Shown here: piece after piece, positions 7,184-14,209 of the stretch
Layout of the letters: every line of letters starts with the position of its first letter
Numbering within the stretch: position 1 is the first letter of the stretch
DNA from: Verrucomicrobia bacterium 12-59-8
Lineage (GTDB): Bacteria > Verrucomicrobiota > Verrucomicrobiae > Verrucomicrobiales > Verrucomicrobiaceae
Assembly (NCBI GenBank): GCA_002279765.1
Contig: NCCR01000119.1
Coordinates: 1 to 14,876 of the forward strand
DNA length: 14,876 nt
Direction of reading: 5' to 3'
The notes under the pieces: model-generated
Told to the model about the DNA's origin: nothing
The model's input: only the letters and a program-made list of their open reading frames with translations
Databases searched by the model: none
Made by a program: the position numbers and the translations under genes

Positions 7184-10100
7184 ATGACTGAAGCAGATAA
7201 AAGTCCCATGCGTCATTTCCGCTACAATCCACGCTGGCAGGAGCCCGATGAGCTTGAGCGCTTATATGTGGCGCGCAAGCCGCTCCTGGCCCGTCTCCAT
7301 TCACAAATTGCCGAGCAAGGGACGACCTCAGCCCCGCGTCATCATTTGATCATCGGCCAGCGTGGGATGGGCAAGACCACTCTACTGATGAGGCTGGCGC
7401 TCGAACTCAAGCTAAAGAACCCCAACTTCCTCCCTTTGACCTTCTGGGAGGAGCAGCATGTCGAAGTGGACCGGCTTTCCGTGTTCTGGTTGAACTGTCT
7501 CGATTCCATGGCCGATGCCTTTGAGGCCATTCAAGAAACTGATGCTGCAAAGCAAATCGAGCTTCAGGTCAGTCGTTTGGAGAAGATCCCCAGTGAAGAG
7601 GAGAAGTCCCGCGAGGCTGCGCATTGCTTTGCGGAGGCCATCGAGCGCACGGGAAAGAGACTGGTGCTCTTCATCGACAACTTCAATCTGTTGATCGGCC
7701 GGCTAAAAGCGCATGACCATGTGCTGCGCGGATTTTTCACCCGTCACGGTGCTCCGATCATAGTAGGAGCGGGCGTCACACCGCCGGATGAGATCTCCGA
7801 CTATGACGCAGCTTTCTACGACGGCTTTCAGATCACGCTGATGCACCGTCTTTCAATGGAAGAAGTGCAGGACATGATCAAGCGGCTCGCCGAGATCGAC
7901 CAAGAGCAGCAGGCCGTCAGTGCCATGTGGCGCGAACTGCCACGCATTGCTGCGCTACGCGACCTCTCAGGAGGCAATCCTCGAACCTGTCTTCTCATCT
8001 ACCGCCTCTGCGTCCAAGGATTTGCCGAGAGCATTTATCGCGATCTCGAAACGTTGCTGGATGAGACCACACCGCTGTTCCAATCACGCTTTGAGCAGCT
8101 TTCTGATCAGGGGCAAAAACTGGTGGCTCGCCTAGCTAAGCACTGGTTTCCCGCGACGGCAGACAAGATTACGGAAATCACCGGCTTTCCACGCGGAACC
8201 GTTTCACCTCTGTTGGGGAGACTGGAGCAGGAGGGAATCATTGAGAAAGTGCAGCTTTTCGATCCTACTCGTTGCGACAAACCCAAAGACAAACCGGGTG
8301 GTTTCAGCAAGCGTCTGGGCTACCAGATCACCGAGCGCTTTTTCAGCATCTGGCTCATTATGCGTTCATCCAGCCGACGCGAGCGAGATGGCATCCGCTG
8401 TCTCTCACGTTGGTTGGAATGCCTCTATTCTCCCGAAGAACTGGAGCACCATGCCAGACATTACTCCTGTCAGAATGCTCTTTCCTGGGATCAAGCACTC
8501 GTAGCCCGGGCCCTCGTCGAATGCATGGTGGATGGCAAAGGCGGCGATGTGTATGACTTGCGACTTTTGGCTGACATAAGCCTCCTTTCTCTTGTCAAAA
8601 AGGGCGAGGGAAACCTTGAAGGGGTTATGGATGAAAAGAGCTTCGATATTCGAGCTTTAGATTTCGTCTCTTTGCGAGAGCGATTGAAGCAGCGTGTTGG
8701 ACCTAGCGCCAAGGTAACTCCCGAAAAGTTTGCTGATCTGGTTTTGGGATCGCCTTCAATTCTTGCAAAGGGAGGTCTGAGCAGAGGCATTATCGCGCGG
8801 CTGGATGATCCGCAGCCACTTGCAGTAGATCGGCTGGCGGAAATGCTTCAGGAGAAGGATGCGTTTGCAGAGGCAATCGGAGATGTGGCCTCGTCATGGC
8901 TAAGCCAGAGGCTCATCAAAGGGCAGTTGCACGCCGATGACGTCAGAAGCATTGAGGCTTCATTGGATAAGGCACCCAATGCCAGCGCAAAGGCTTGTAT
9001 AGGAGCTTTGGCTCAGGAAAATGACCACCTTGCACTCGCAGAAAAAGCGTATCATTTAGCCGTGGATGAGGATGCAAGCCTTGGCTATGCGTGGGAAGGA
9101 CTGGCAGTAATTTATCATAAATCAAATCGCTTCGAAGATGCTAGGGACGCGTATGCCAAAGCACTGGCCATTAATACCGATTCTGCCGCCATATGTTCTA
9201 ACTACGGTCATTTGCTGGCCGTTGAGCTCAAACAGCTCCATGCTGCCGAACCTTGGCTTCGCAAGGCTGCGAAATTCGATCCGAGGGATGTGCAAATTGC
9301 CAACAATCTTGCTGCATGCTTGTGGTTCCAAGAGGGAAGAGAGAAGTGGGAAGAAGCCATTCAAGAGTTCCGTAGGGCTGCCGCACTAGATTTGTTCAAT
9401 CCTAAATATCACATCAACATTGGATGCATTTACCAGCATAAACTTAAAGAGTATGCCAAGGCTGAAACCAGCTATAGAAGCGCCATCGCAATCAATAGTC
9501 AATCTGCTGACGCAAGATCTAGTTTGGCGCATCTGCTGCACACATGCAGACATGATTATCCTGCTGCCGAGGAACAATACCGAAAAGCGCTTGGAATTGA
9601 TAGCACTGACGTTGCAACTTGGCTGGGATTTGGAATTCTTCTCTCACATCATCTGCAGCGCTCTGCCGAAGCGGTCCAGGCCTTTGAGAAGGTGCTTTCA
9701 ATTGATCCCAAGAATGTGTCAGCGTGGTTCCAACTCGCGCTATTGGACATCATGCATTCGGCACAGCCAGAGGAAGGAAAAAAGAAGTTTCTCAAAATTT
9801 TGGACATTGATCCCACGAATGCAGCCGCTCTGAACTCACTGGGCAATCTCGAATACGATGTATTTGGCAACCTGACCGAAGCAGCCAAACATTTTGAAGC
9901 AACGCTGAAAGCCGACCCTGACGCTGATCAGGCACGGCACAATTACATCTTTCTCATCCGCGATTCACTCGGAGACATGGCTCGCGCCAAAAGCCTCGTT
10001 GCAGAATTGCGGCAGCCGGACCAGTGGAAAGATTCACAGGCTCTGCATCGGACGCTTTTCGCGTGTTACGAAGACAACTGGGGGCTGGCAAGCACGGCCC

Positions 10101-10402
10101 TGCTGGAAGCCTTGGCCAGCATTGACTATGGAGCATTCCCGAAAAATTCGGAAGATGACTGGTTCCGCGCCAGTGCGGTGATGATCAAACTTGGCTTTGC
10201 TACCAAGCTCCTGTCACTCTTGATCGAACAAAACTGCAACACTAGGATGATACCTTGGTTTGCCGCTTTGGAAGCGCATCAGACCGGAGACAAGCAGCTG
10301 CTGCTCAACTATCCTCCAGAAGTTCGGCCTGCGGCAGAACTGATCTACGATCAAATCGAGAAGCGTCTGAAACTGATCACGAAAAGCAGCGCTGCCAATT
10401 GA
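7184..10402 (+). CDS. STAND-like P-loop ATPase with winged helix and C-terminal TPR array
   Basis: A 1072-residue protein not recognised as a named gene. Order of domains: N-terminal segment (RHFRYNPRWQEPDELERLYVARKPLL), Walker A GQRGMGKT (residues 58-65), Walker B LVLFIDNF (Asp165), sensor-like IIVGAGVTPP, a GGNPRTCLLIYRL helix, and a winged helix (about 302-356; ATADKITEITGFPRGTVSPLL, then LEQEGIIEKV). A poorly characterised helical segment follows, then about eight TPR-type units of 35-36 residues (about 610-925; e.g. AEAVQAFEKVLSIDPKNVSAWF). ATPase + wHTH + TPR is the STAND plan, in which the repeats sense a ligand and the ATPase acts as a switch. No nuclease, TIR or membrane effector is visible, so the partner ATPase or an outside protein would have to act. 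ATG 7184 is chosen; 7208 is possible; a GTG at 7106 would overlap the previous gene. The TPR half is visibly more A+T-rich than flanking genes. Confidence 0.82.
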   Translation: MTEADKSPMRHFRYNPRWQEPDELERLYVARKPLLARLHSQIAEQGTTSAPRHHLIIGQRGMGKTTLLMRLALELKLKNPNFLPLTFWEEQHVEVDRLSVFWLNCLDSMADAFEAIQETDAAKQIELQVSRLEKIPSEEEKSREAAHCFAEAIERTGKRLVLFIDNFNLLIGRLKAHDHVLRGFFTRHGAPIIVGAGVTPPDEISDYDAAFYDGFQITLMHRLSMEEVQDMIKRLAEIDQEQQAVSAMWRELPRIAALRDLSGGNPRTCLLIYRLCVQGFAESIYRDLETLLDETTPLFQSRFEQLSDQGQKLVARLAKHWFPATADKITEITGFPRGTVSPLLGRLEQEGIIEKVQLFDPTRCDKPKDKPGGFSKRLGYQITERFFSIWLIMRSSSRRERDGIRCLSRWLECLYSPEELEHHARHYSCQNALSWDQALVARALVECMVDGKGGDVYDLRLLADISLLSLVKKGEGNLEGVMDEKSFDIRALDFVSLRERLKQRVGPSAKVTPEKFADLVLGSPSILAKGGLSRGIIARLDDPQPLAVDRLAEMLQEKDAFAEAIGDVASSWLSQRLIKGQLHADDVRSIEASLDKAPNASAKACIGALAQENDHLALAEKAYHLAVDEDASLGYAWEGLAVIYHKSNRFEDARDAYAKALAINTDSAAICSNYGHLLAVELKQLHAAEPWLRKAAKFDPRDVQIANNLAACLWFQEGREKWEEAIQEFRRAAALDLFNPKYHINIGCIYQHKLKEYAKAETSYRSAIAINSQSADARSSLAHLLHTCRHDYPAAEEQYRKALGIDSTDVATWLGFGILLSHHLQRSAEAVQAFEKVLSIDPKNVSAWFQLALLDIMHSAQPEEGKKKFLKILDIDPTNAAALNSLGNLEYDVFGNLTEAAKHFEATLKADPDADQARHNYIFLIRDSLGDMARAKSLVAELRQPDQWKDSQALHRTLFACYEDNWGLASTALLEALASIDYGAFPKNSEDDWFRASAVMIKLGFATKLLSLLIEQNCNTRMIPWFAALEAHQTGDKQLLLNYPPEVRPAAELIYDQIEKRLKLITKSSAAN

Positions 10403-10541
10403 AGTTCGAGTTACAAGGCTACTGAGTTCCTGCTTTCAAGATCTATTCGGCACCAGCGTGACGAACATCCCGCTTCCTCTCCCAAACCATCGCCACTTCG
10501 GCTTCCTCCCAACCACTGTCAACTACGCTTCGGTCAACCAT

Positions 10542-10564
10542 CTCGCTACAGGCTTTGATGGCTC
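10542..10564 (+). repeat. Dispersed repeat, copy A
   Basis: CTCGCTACAGGCTTTGATGG followed by CTC, identical over 23 bases to copy B 204 bases downstream. Similarity continues for about 13 bases with scattered changes (CGCTATCGGCGGA versus TGCCATCGGTGGA). Both versions keep a hairpin, so a folded RNA or DNA form may be conserved. Confidence 0.85.
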
Positions 10565-10745
10565 CGCTATCGGCGGAGTGCTTCCTTTCGCGGACGAGGT
10601 AAATGAGCTGGTGACGGGTTCAAGGCACGAAATATCCGGCGTGATGGGTGCGTGGTGAGGACGCTCGTGCTGGCATCGCTACGCGATGCATGTGCGAGTT
10701 GGTGGGTGATATGCGCGTGATGAGGGGTGTCGCTGCGCTCAACCC

Positions 10746-10768
10746 CTCGCTACAGGCTTTGATGGCTC
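10746..10768 (+). repeat. Dispersed repeat, copy B
   Basis: Second exact copy of the 23-base core. Its left end overlaps the GAGGGGT/ACCCCTC hairpin and its right end forms GATGGC TCT GCCATC (10761-10775). It lies 18 bases beyond the 3' end of the kinase-tail gene, so it could lie in that mRNA's 3' region. Confidence 0.85.
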
Positions 10769-10786
10769 TGCCATCGGTGGAACGAC

Positions 10787-12115
10787 TTATTGCGGTGGGT
10801 TTTGAAAGTCGAGCTGGCCTTTTGTGATCACATAGGGCAGAGCGGCACCGGCTTTGGTGCTGAGCTGCGAGGCGGGTTTCGCCTCGATGGAGCGCCCGGG
10901 ACCGGCCTGGGGTTGGTTGGTACACTCCTGCACGTAGATGATGGCATTCAGCGGTGATTTGACCGGCAGCTTTTCCTCGGCAGCTCCGAAGGTGCATTTT
11001 TCAAAGACGCAGTTCCGGGTGGCGAGTGCCAAGCTTTCGGGCACACGGCAGTTGATGAAGCGGCAGTTCTGGATGCTGAGCCAGTCCTTGGCCACCTCGG
11101 TGCCGGCATCCTCTCGAAACACGATGGGGGTCAGATCCAGGTCGAGCAGGGTGCAGGAGTCCAGCTTCATGCCCACATCAATGAGCTTCCACACCTGCAT
11201 GAAGGAGCCCGCAAACACACAGTTGGTGTATTGCCATTTGGAACTGAAAAACGCCACATACCAGGGCCCTTCTTTGGCAAACATGCAGTCCTGAAAAATG
11301 CTGTCGCGTGCTTCGAATCTCCCCCCGAGGTCGGCGGTGATCCTCACATCCTGGAAATGGCCGCCAGTGGCCTGCCAGGAACCTTCGCGCAGGTGGAAGC
11401 GCACGTTTTCGATGCGCATGCCGGGCAGGCTCGTCACCTCGCCACGCTGTTCATCGTATTGCGCTTTCGCGTCTTTCTTGCCGGGTGCGCCAATGTCGAT
11501 ACGGCGCAGGGGGTGGTAGGTGCCTGCTGGAATCGTGAGCTTGCCGGTCCATTCGACTGTTTTAAGAAAGAGGTCACGCATTGCAGGGGTGCTGGCGATT
11601 TGGTCTTCGAGGGTTTGGAGGTCCAATACCTTCACCTTGGCGGACTTGATCGTGACGACGTGATTCAAAGGAAAAATTTCCAGCGGATTGTCCACTTTGG
11701 AGTAGTCACCAAAGTGCAGGAAACGACGCCTGCCATCGACGCTGATGCTCTGCATGTGCGGCAGGATGCGCCACTTTATGGTGACAAAAGTGTCTTCAGG
11801 GATGCGCCCCATGCCGGGCGCATGGCGGCCACCGCCGGGATCGGCATCCATGCGGAGCTCATCCTGGTTTTTTTCCCAGTTGAAAATCACCTGCTTGGCG
11901 GTGTAGGCCAGCCGCAGGTCATCCTGGCGCGTTTTCACCACGAGGGTAAACTCTACGGGCGGCGTGAACTTCTCCGCCGAGGTGAAGCGGTCGTTTTTTT
12001 GCAGCACCATCTCCTGTCCTCCCGGCAGGAGTTCCTTGGCCTCATCAAACATCGCGGCGCGTTCGCGGGAGAGACTGGCGATCCTAACATCGGCGAGTTT
12101 GGCGTCGTCCAGCAT
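10787..12115 (-). CDS. C-terminal half of the Ser/Thr kinase gene (jelly-roll-like plus beta-helix-like regions), separated by a frameshift
   Basis: 442 codons from the first ATG (MLDDAKLADVRIASLSRERAAMF). The same phase extends upstream as LRPIEIARANGIISLFLKYEE and KAEQVEWTKAA to the 37-base duplication, beyond which it joins the kinase frame; in the restored protein this part is residues 665-1106. A coiled-coil-like helix comes first. Next is an all-beta segment (FTPPVEFTLVVKTRQDDLRLAY to HFGDYSKVDNPLEIF) that resembles lectin/glucanase-type jelly rolls. Repeated short strands follow (DSIFQDCMFAKEG, YTNCVFAGSF, LSIQNCRFINCR, NCVFEKCTF), suggesting a right-handed beta-helix. AAGG seven bases before the ATG at 12115 could allow separate translation. 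No catalytic motif was recognised; these folds are inferred by eye. Confidence 0.65.
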   Translation of the reverse strand: MLDDAKLADVRIASLSRERAAMFDEAKELLPGGQEMVLQKNDRFTSAEKFTPPVEFTLVVKTRQDDLRLAYTAKQVIFNWEKNQDELRMDADPGGGRHAPGMGRIPEDTFVTIKWRILPHMQSISVDGRRRFLHFGDYSKVDNPLEIFPLNHVVTIKSAKVKVLDLQTLEDQIASTPAMRDLFLKTVEWTGKLTIPAGTYHPLRRIDIGAPGKKDAKAQYDEQRGEVTSLPGMRIENVRFHLREGSWQATGGHFQDVRITADLGGRFEARDSIFQDCMFAKEGPWYVAFFSSKWQYTNCVFAGSFMQVWKLIDVGMKLDSCTLLDLDLTPIVFREDAGTEVAKDWLSIQNCRFINCRVPESLALATRNCVFEKCTFGAAEEKLPVKSPLNAIIYVQECTNQPQAGPGRSIEAKPASQLSTKAGAALPYVITKGQLDFQNPPQ

Positions 12116-12158
12116 CGCGGCCTTGGTCCATTCGACCTGCTCTGCCTTCAGGACTTCT

Positions 12159-14144
12159 TCATACTTCAGGAAGAGGGAGATGATGCCATTGGCGCGGGCG
12201 ATCTCGATGGGGCGCAGGCTGGTGCGGTAGGTGGAGCGCAGGGTTTTCAGATGGGCTGGTGCGGTAGGTGGAGCGCAGGGTTTTCAGATGGGCTGGCAGA
12301 TCCGGGGCATCCTCTGCAGGCAGCGGACTGTGGCTGGTGATGAGCTGTGCTTCCTCACGCAGGGCAAGCGCCTCTGGCAGATGCGCGGCCTTCGTCTCGG
12401 CAGACAGCGCACGATCGAGTGCCGCGAGGTATTTGGAGTTCAAGTCTCCCAGCGCGGTCCGGTGAACCGCCAGCACATCACGCTCCAGCGCTGCTCGGAA
12501 ACTGGCGTCCAGCTCGCGCAGCCGTTTCGCTCCTTCGCTTTCGACCATGGGTGGAGGTGGAGCGCTTGGAGCAGGTGTTTTGGATGGCGCGGCATCCCAT
12601 TCGAGGAGGAAGGCACGTCCGGCAGAGGTACCGCCCAGGCCCCACTCCACTTTGGAATTGGAATTTGCGGTGATTTTCAGAATAAAATTTTTCTCCGGTT
12701 CAGATGAGACGACCGTGGCATCCTCCCAGCGGGTAAATTCAAAGGGCTCACCTGTGACCCACTGCCAAACGCCCTTTTCGCGCACGCCGCCGATGGTGGC
12801 CATCCATTGTGAAACCTGCTTTAAAAAGGGAGGCAGGACCCGGTTCATCCAGTCCTGCTCAGCCTGACTGTTGATCGTGGCCAGATGGGCACCGAGACTT
12901 TGGGCGTGTTTTTGGGCGTTGGACTGGTTCATCCGGTCGCTCACGACCTGATAGTAGTGCCCGTTGTAGCTCAGTACCGGGAGTTTGGACAGCGGGCTGC
13001 CCTTGGGCGCATTGGGATCGGTTTTTACGATGACCGGTACAGGTGCATCAGCAACCGGTGGCATCGCGGCAGATGCTGGTTGGGGAGGCTCCTGTTTGGC
13101 TGGCTCGACGCTGGCGACTTCGGGAGCAGGTGGGGTCGGAGGCGGCCCGTCACGCTGCATGAAAAAGACAGCGGCCCCGCCGAGAACGATCACGGCGGCG
13201 GCGATCATGCCCCATGGGGAGCTTGGCGGCGGCGGGGGTGGCGGCTGGCGTGGCAGCATGCCCCCGGCGGGAGCCTGCCTGGCCGGTTTTTCTTTGGCGA
13301 CCGGGACGGTGAGGATCTGATCGAGATCACGGCGCAGCTCGCGAGACGTCTGATAGCGCCTGGCCACATCATGCTCCATCGCTTTGCGCACGATGGCGTC
13401 GTAGCGTGTGTCACAGCCCATTTTCTCACTGGGCATTTGGAAATTGCCGCTCGGGATTTTGCCTGTGAGCATGTTGTACAGCATCACGCCGACGGCATAC
13501 AAATCGGCGCGGCCATCAACCGCCATGCCTATGATCAGTACCTCGGGGGCCACATAGTCCGGCGTTCCCATCGTCGTGCCTTCTTCGGTCACGCTGCTCT
13601 GTCCAGGGTCATGCATGCGTGCTAGGCCGAAGTCCGCCACCTTTACGGCCCCCTCCATGTTGATCAAAATGTTCGCCGGCTTGATGTCGCGGTGAACGAC
13701 GCCGTGCTCATGCGCGTAAGTCAGCGCATCGCAGACGTGGGCGGTGATCGCCAGGGCGTGGTCCACCGGCAGTTTGCCCTGCGCCTGGATCATCTTGGCC
13801 ACGTCCGTGCCGTCGATGTACTCCATGACGATGTAGAGCAGTTCATCGCTCGTTTCGCCAAAATCGTACACGGCCACGATGGCGGGATGGTTCATTTTGG
13901 CCATCGTCCGCGCCTCGTTTTTGAAGCGTTCGACGTACTCCGCCTCGTCTTCCGCCACCTGGGGTGGCAGGACCTTGATGGCCACGAGCCGGTCGAGTGA
14001 AGTCTGTCGAGCCTTGTAAACGGCGCCCATGCCGCCGCAGCCGATCATCTCCCATTGATCATATTGGGGCAGCATGGCCTGCAGATGCTCCGGTGCTGGC
14101 GGCGTCCACCCTAAGGCCCCGTCATGTTGAGGATTCTCATTCAT
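12159..14144 (-). CDS. Membrane Ser/Thr protein kinase (Pkn/Hanks type) with C-type-lectin-like domain; C-terminus shifted
   Basis: Transfers ATP gamma-phosphate to Ser/Thr of target proteins. Visible: Gly loop IGCGGMGAVYKA (34-45), Lys57 in VAIKV, Glu77, HRDIKPAN (Asp153 catalytic), DFG (Asp171), MGTPDYVAPE activation/P+1 segment, and DLYAVGVMLYNMLTG. The kinase domain is complete. A Pro-rich linker leads to one membrane helix (about 309-328, WGMIAAAVIVLGGAAVFF). A second Pro-rich stretch and a C-type-lectin-like domain follow (YNGHYYQVV, then SLGAHLATINSQAEQDWMN, WQWVTGEPFEFTRWE and GRAFLLEWD). The kinase is cytosolic and the lectin-like part external. A helical region follows. After LKTLRSTYRTS the reading is foreign (PSENPALHLPHQPAPHRDRP) because of a 37-base duplication; without it the frame runs to 10787 (1106 residues). 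Starts 65 bases after the Hsp70 stop, same strand. Confidence 0.9.
   Translation of the reverse strand: MNENPQHDGALGWTPPAPEHLQAMLPQYDQWEMIGCGGMGAVYKARQTSLDRLVAIKVLPPQVAEDEAEYVERFKNEARTMAKMNHPAIVAVYDFGETSDELLYIVMEYIDGTDVAKMIQAQGKLPVDHALAITAHVCDALTYAHEHGVVHRDIKPANILINMEGAVKVADFGLARMHDPGQSSVTEEGTTMGTPDYVAPEVLIIGMAVDGRADLYAVGVMLYNMLTGKIPSGNFQMPSEKMGCDTRYDAIVRKAMEHDVARRYQTSRELRRDLDQILTVPVAKEKPARQAPAGGMLPRQPPPPPPPSSPWGMIAAAVIVLGGAAVFFMQRDGPPPTPPAPEVASVEPAKQEPPQPASAAMPPVADAPVPVIVKTDPNAPKGSPLSKLPVLSYNGHYYQVVSDRMNQSNAQKHAQSLGAHLATINSQAEQDWMNRVLPPFLKQVSQWMATIGGVREKGVWQWVTGEPFEFTRWEDATVVSSEPEKNFILKITANSNSKVEWGLGGTSAGRAFLLEWDAAPSKTPAPSAPPPPMVESEGAKRLRELDASFRAALERDVLAVHRTALGDLNSKYLAALDRALSAETKAAHLPEALALREEAQLITSHSPLPAEDAPDLPAHLKTLRSTYRTSPSENPALHLPHQPAPHRDRPRQWHHLPLPEV
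12217..12296. repeat. Perfect 37-base tandem duplication that splits the kinase gene
   Basis: Bases 12217-12253 and 12254-12290 are identical (starting GGCTGGTGCGGTAGGTGG), and the next six bases (GGCTGG, 12291-12296) begin a third unit. 37 is not a multiple of three. Removing one unit joins the frame beginning at 14144 exactly to the frame ending at 10787 (3321 bases, 1107 codons). The GGCTGG at the unit edges is the likely slippage or recombination handle. Confidence 0.95.
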
Positions 14145-14209
14145 GCCCTGTGAAAACGATCATTAGCGGCGGAGGGTAGCCGTCTGCTCCAAAAATGGGA
14201 ACTGGAAAA

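Larger units (their letters stand above)
10403..10786. other. Non-coding stretch with hairpins and dispersed repeats
   Basis: 384 bases between the convergent TPR-ATPase and kinase-tail genes with no convincing gene. It holds two copies of a 23-base repeat (10542-10564, 10746-10768) and several hairpins: CTCCGC..GCGGAG within 10562-10578; GCATCGC TAC GCGATGC (10673-10689); GAGGGGT/ACCCCTC (10722-10728 with 10742-10748); and GATGGC TCT GCCATC (10761-10775). None has a T-run on either strand, so any termination here would be hairpin- or Rho-based. Confidence 0.75.

Noticed and set aside
10458..10658. Small open frame starting with GTG between the TPR-ATPase and the kinase tail
   Set aside because: It runs straight through dispersed-repeat copy A, has a composition unlike the neighbouring genes and no ribosome site.
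10542..10768. CRISPR-like repeats
   Set aside because: Only two same-strand copies 204 bases apart, with no regular spacers and no cas genes.
11231..12340. Long + strand frame opposite the kinase gene
   Set aside because: It is antisense to a well-supported kinase C-terminal region and has no recognisable motifs; it is a by-product of G+C-rich codon use.
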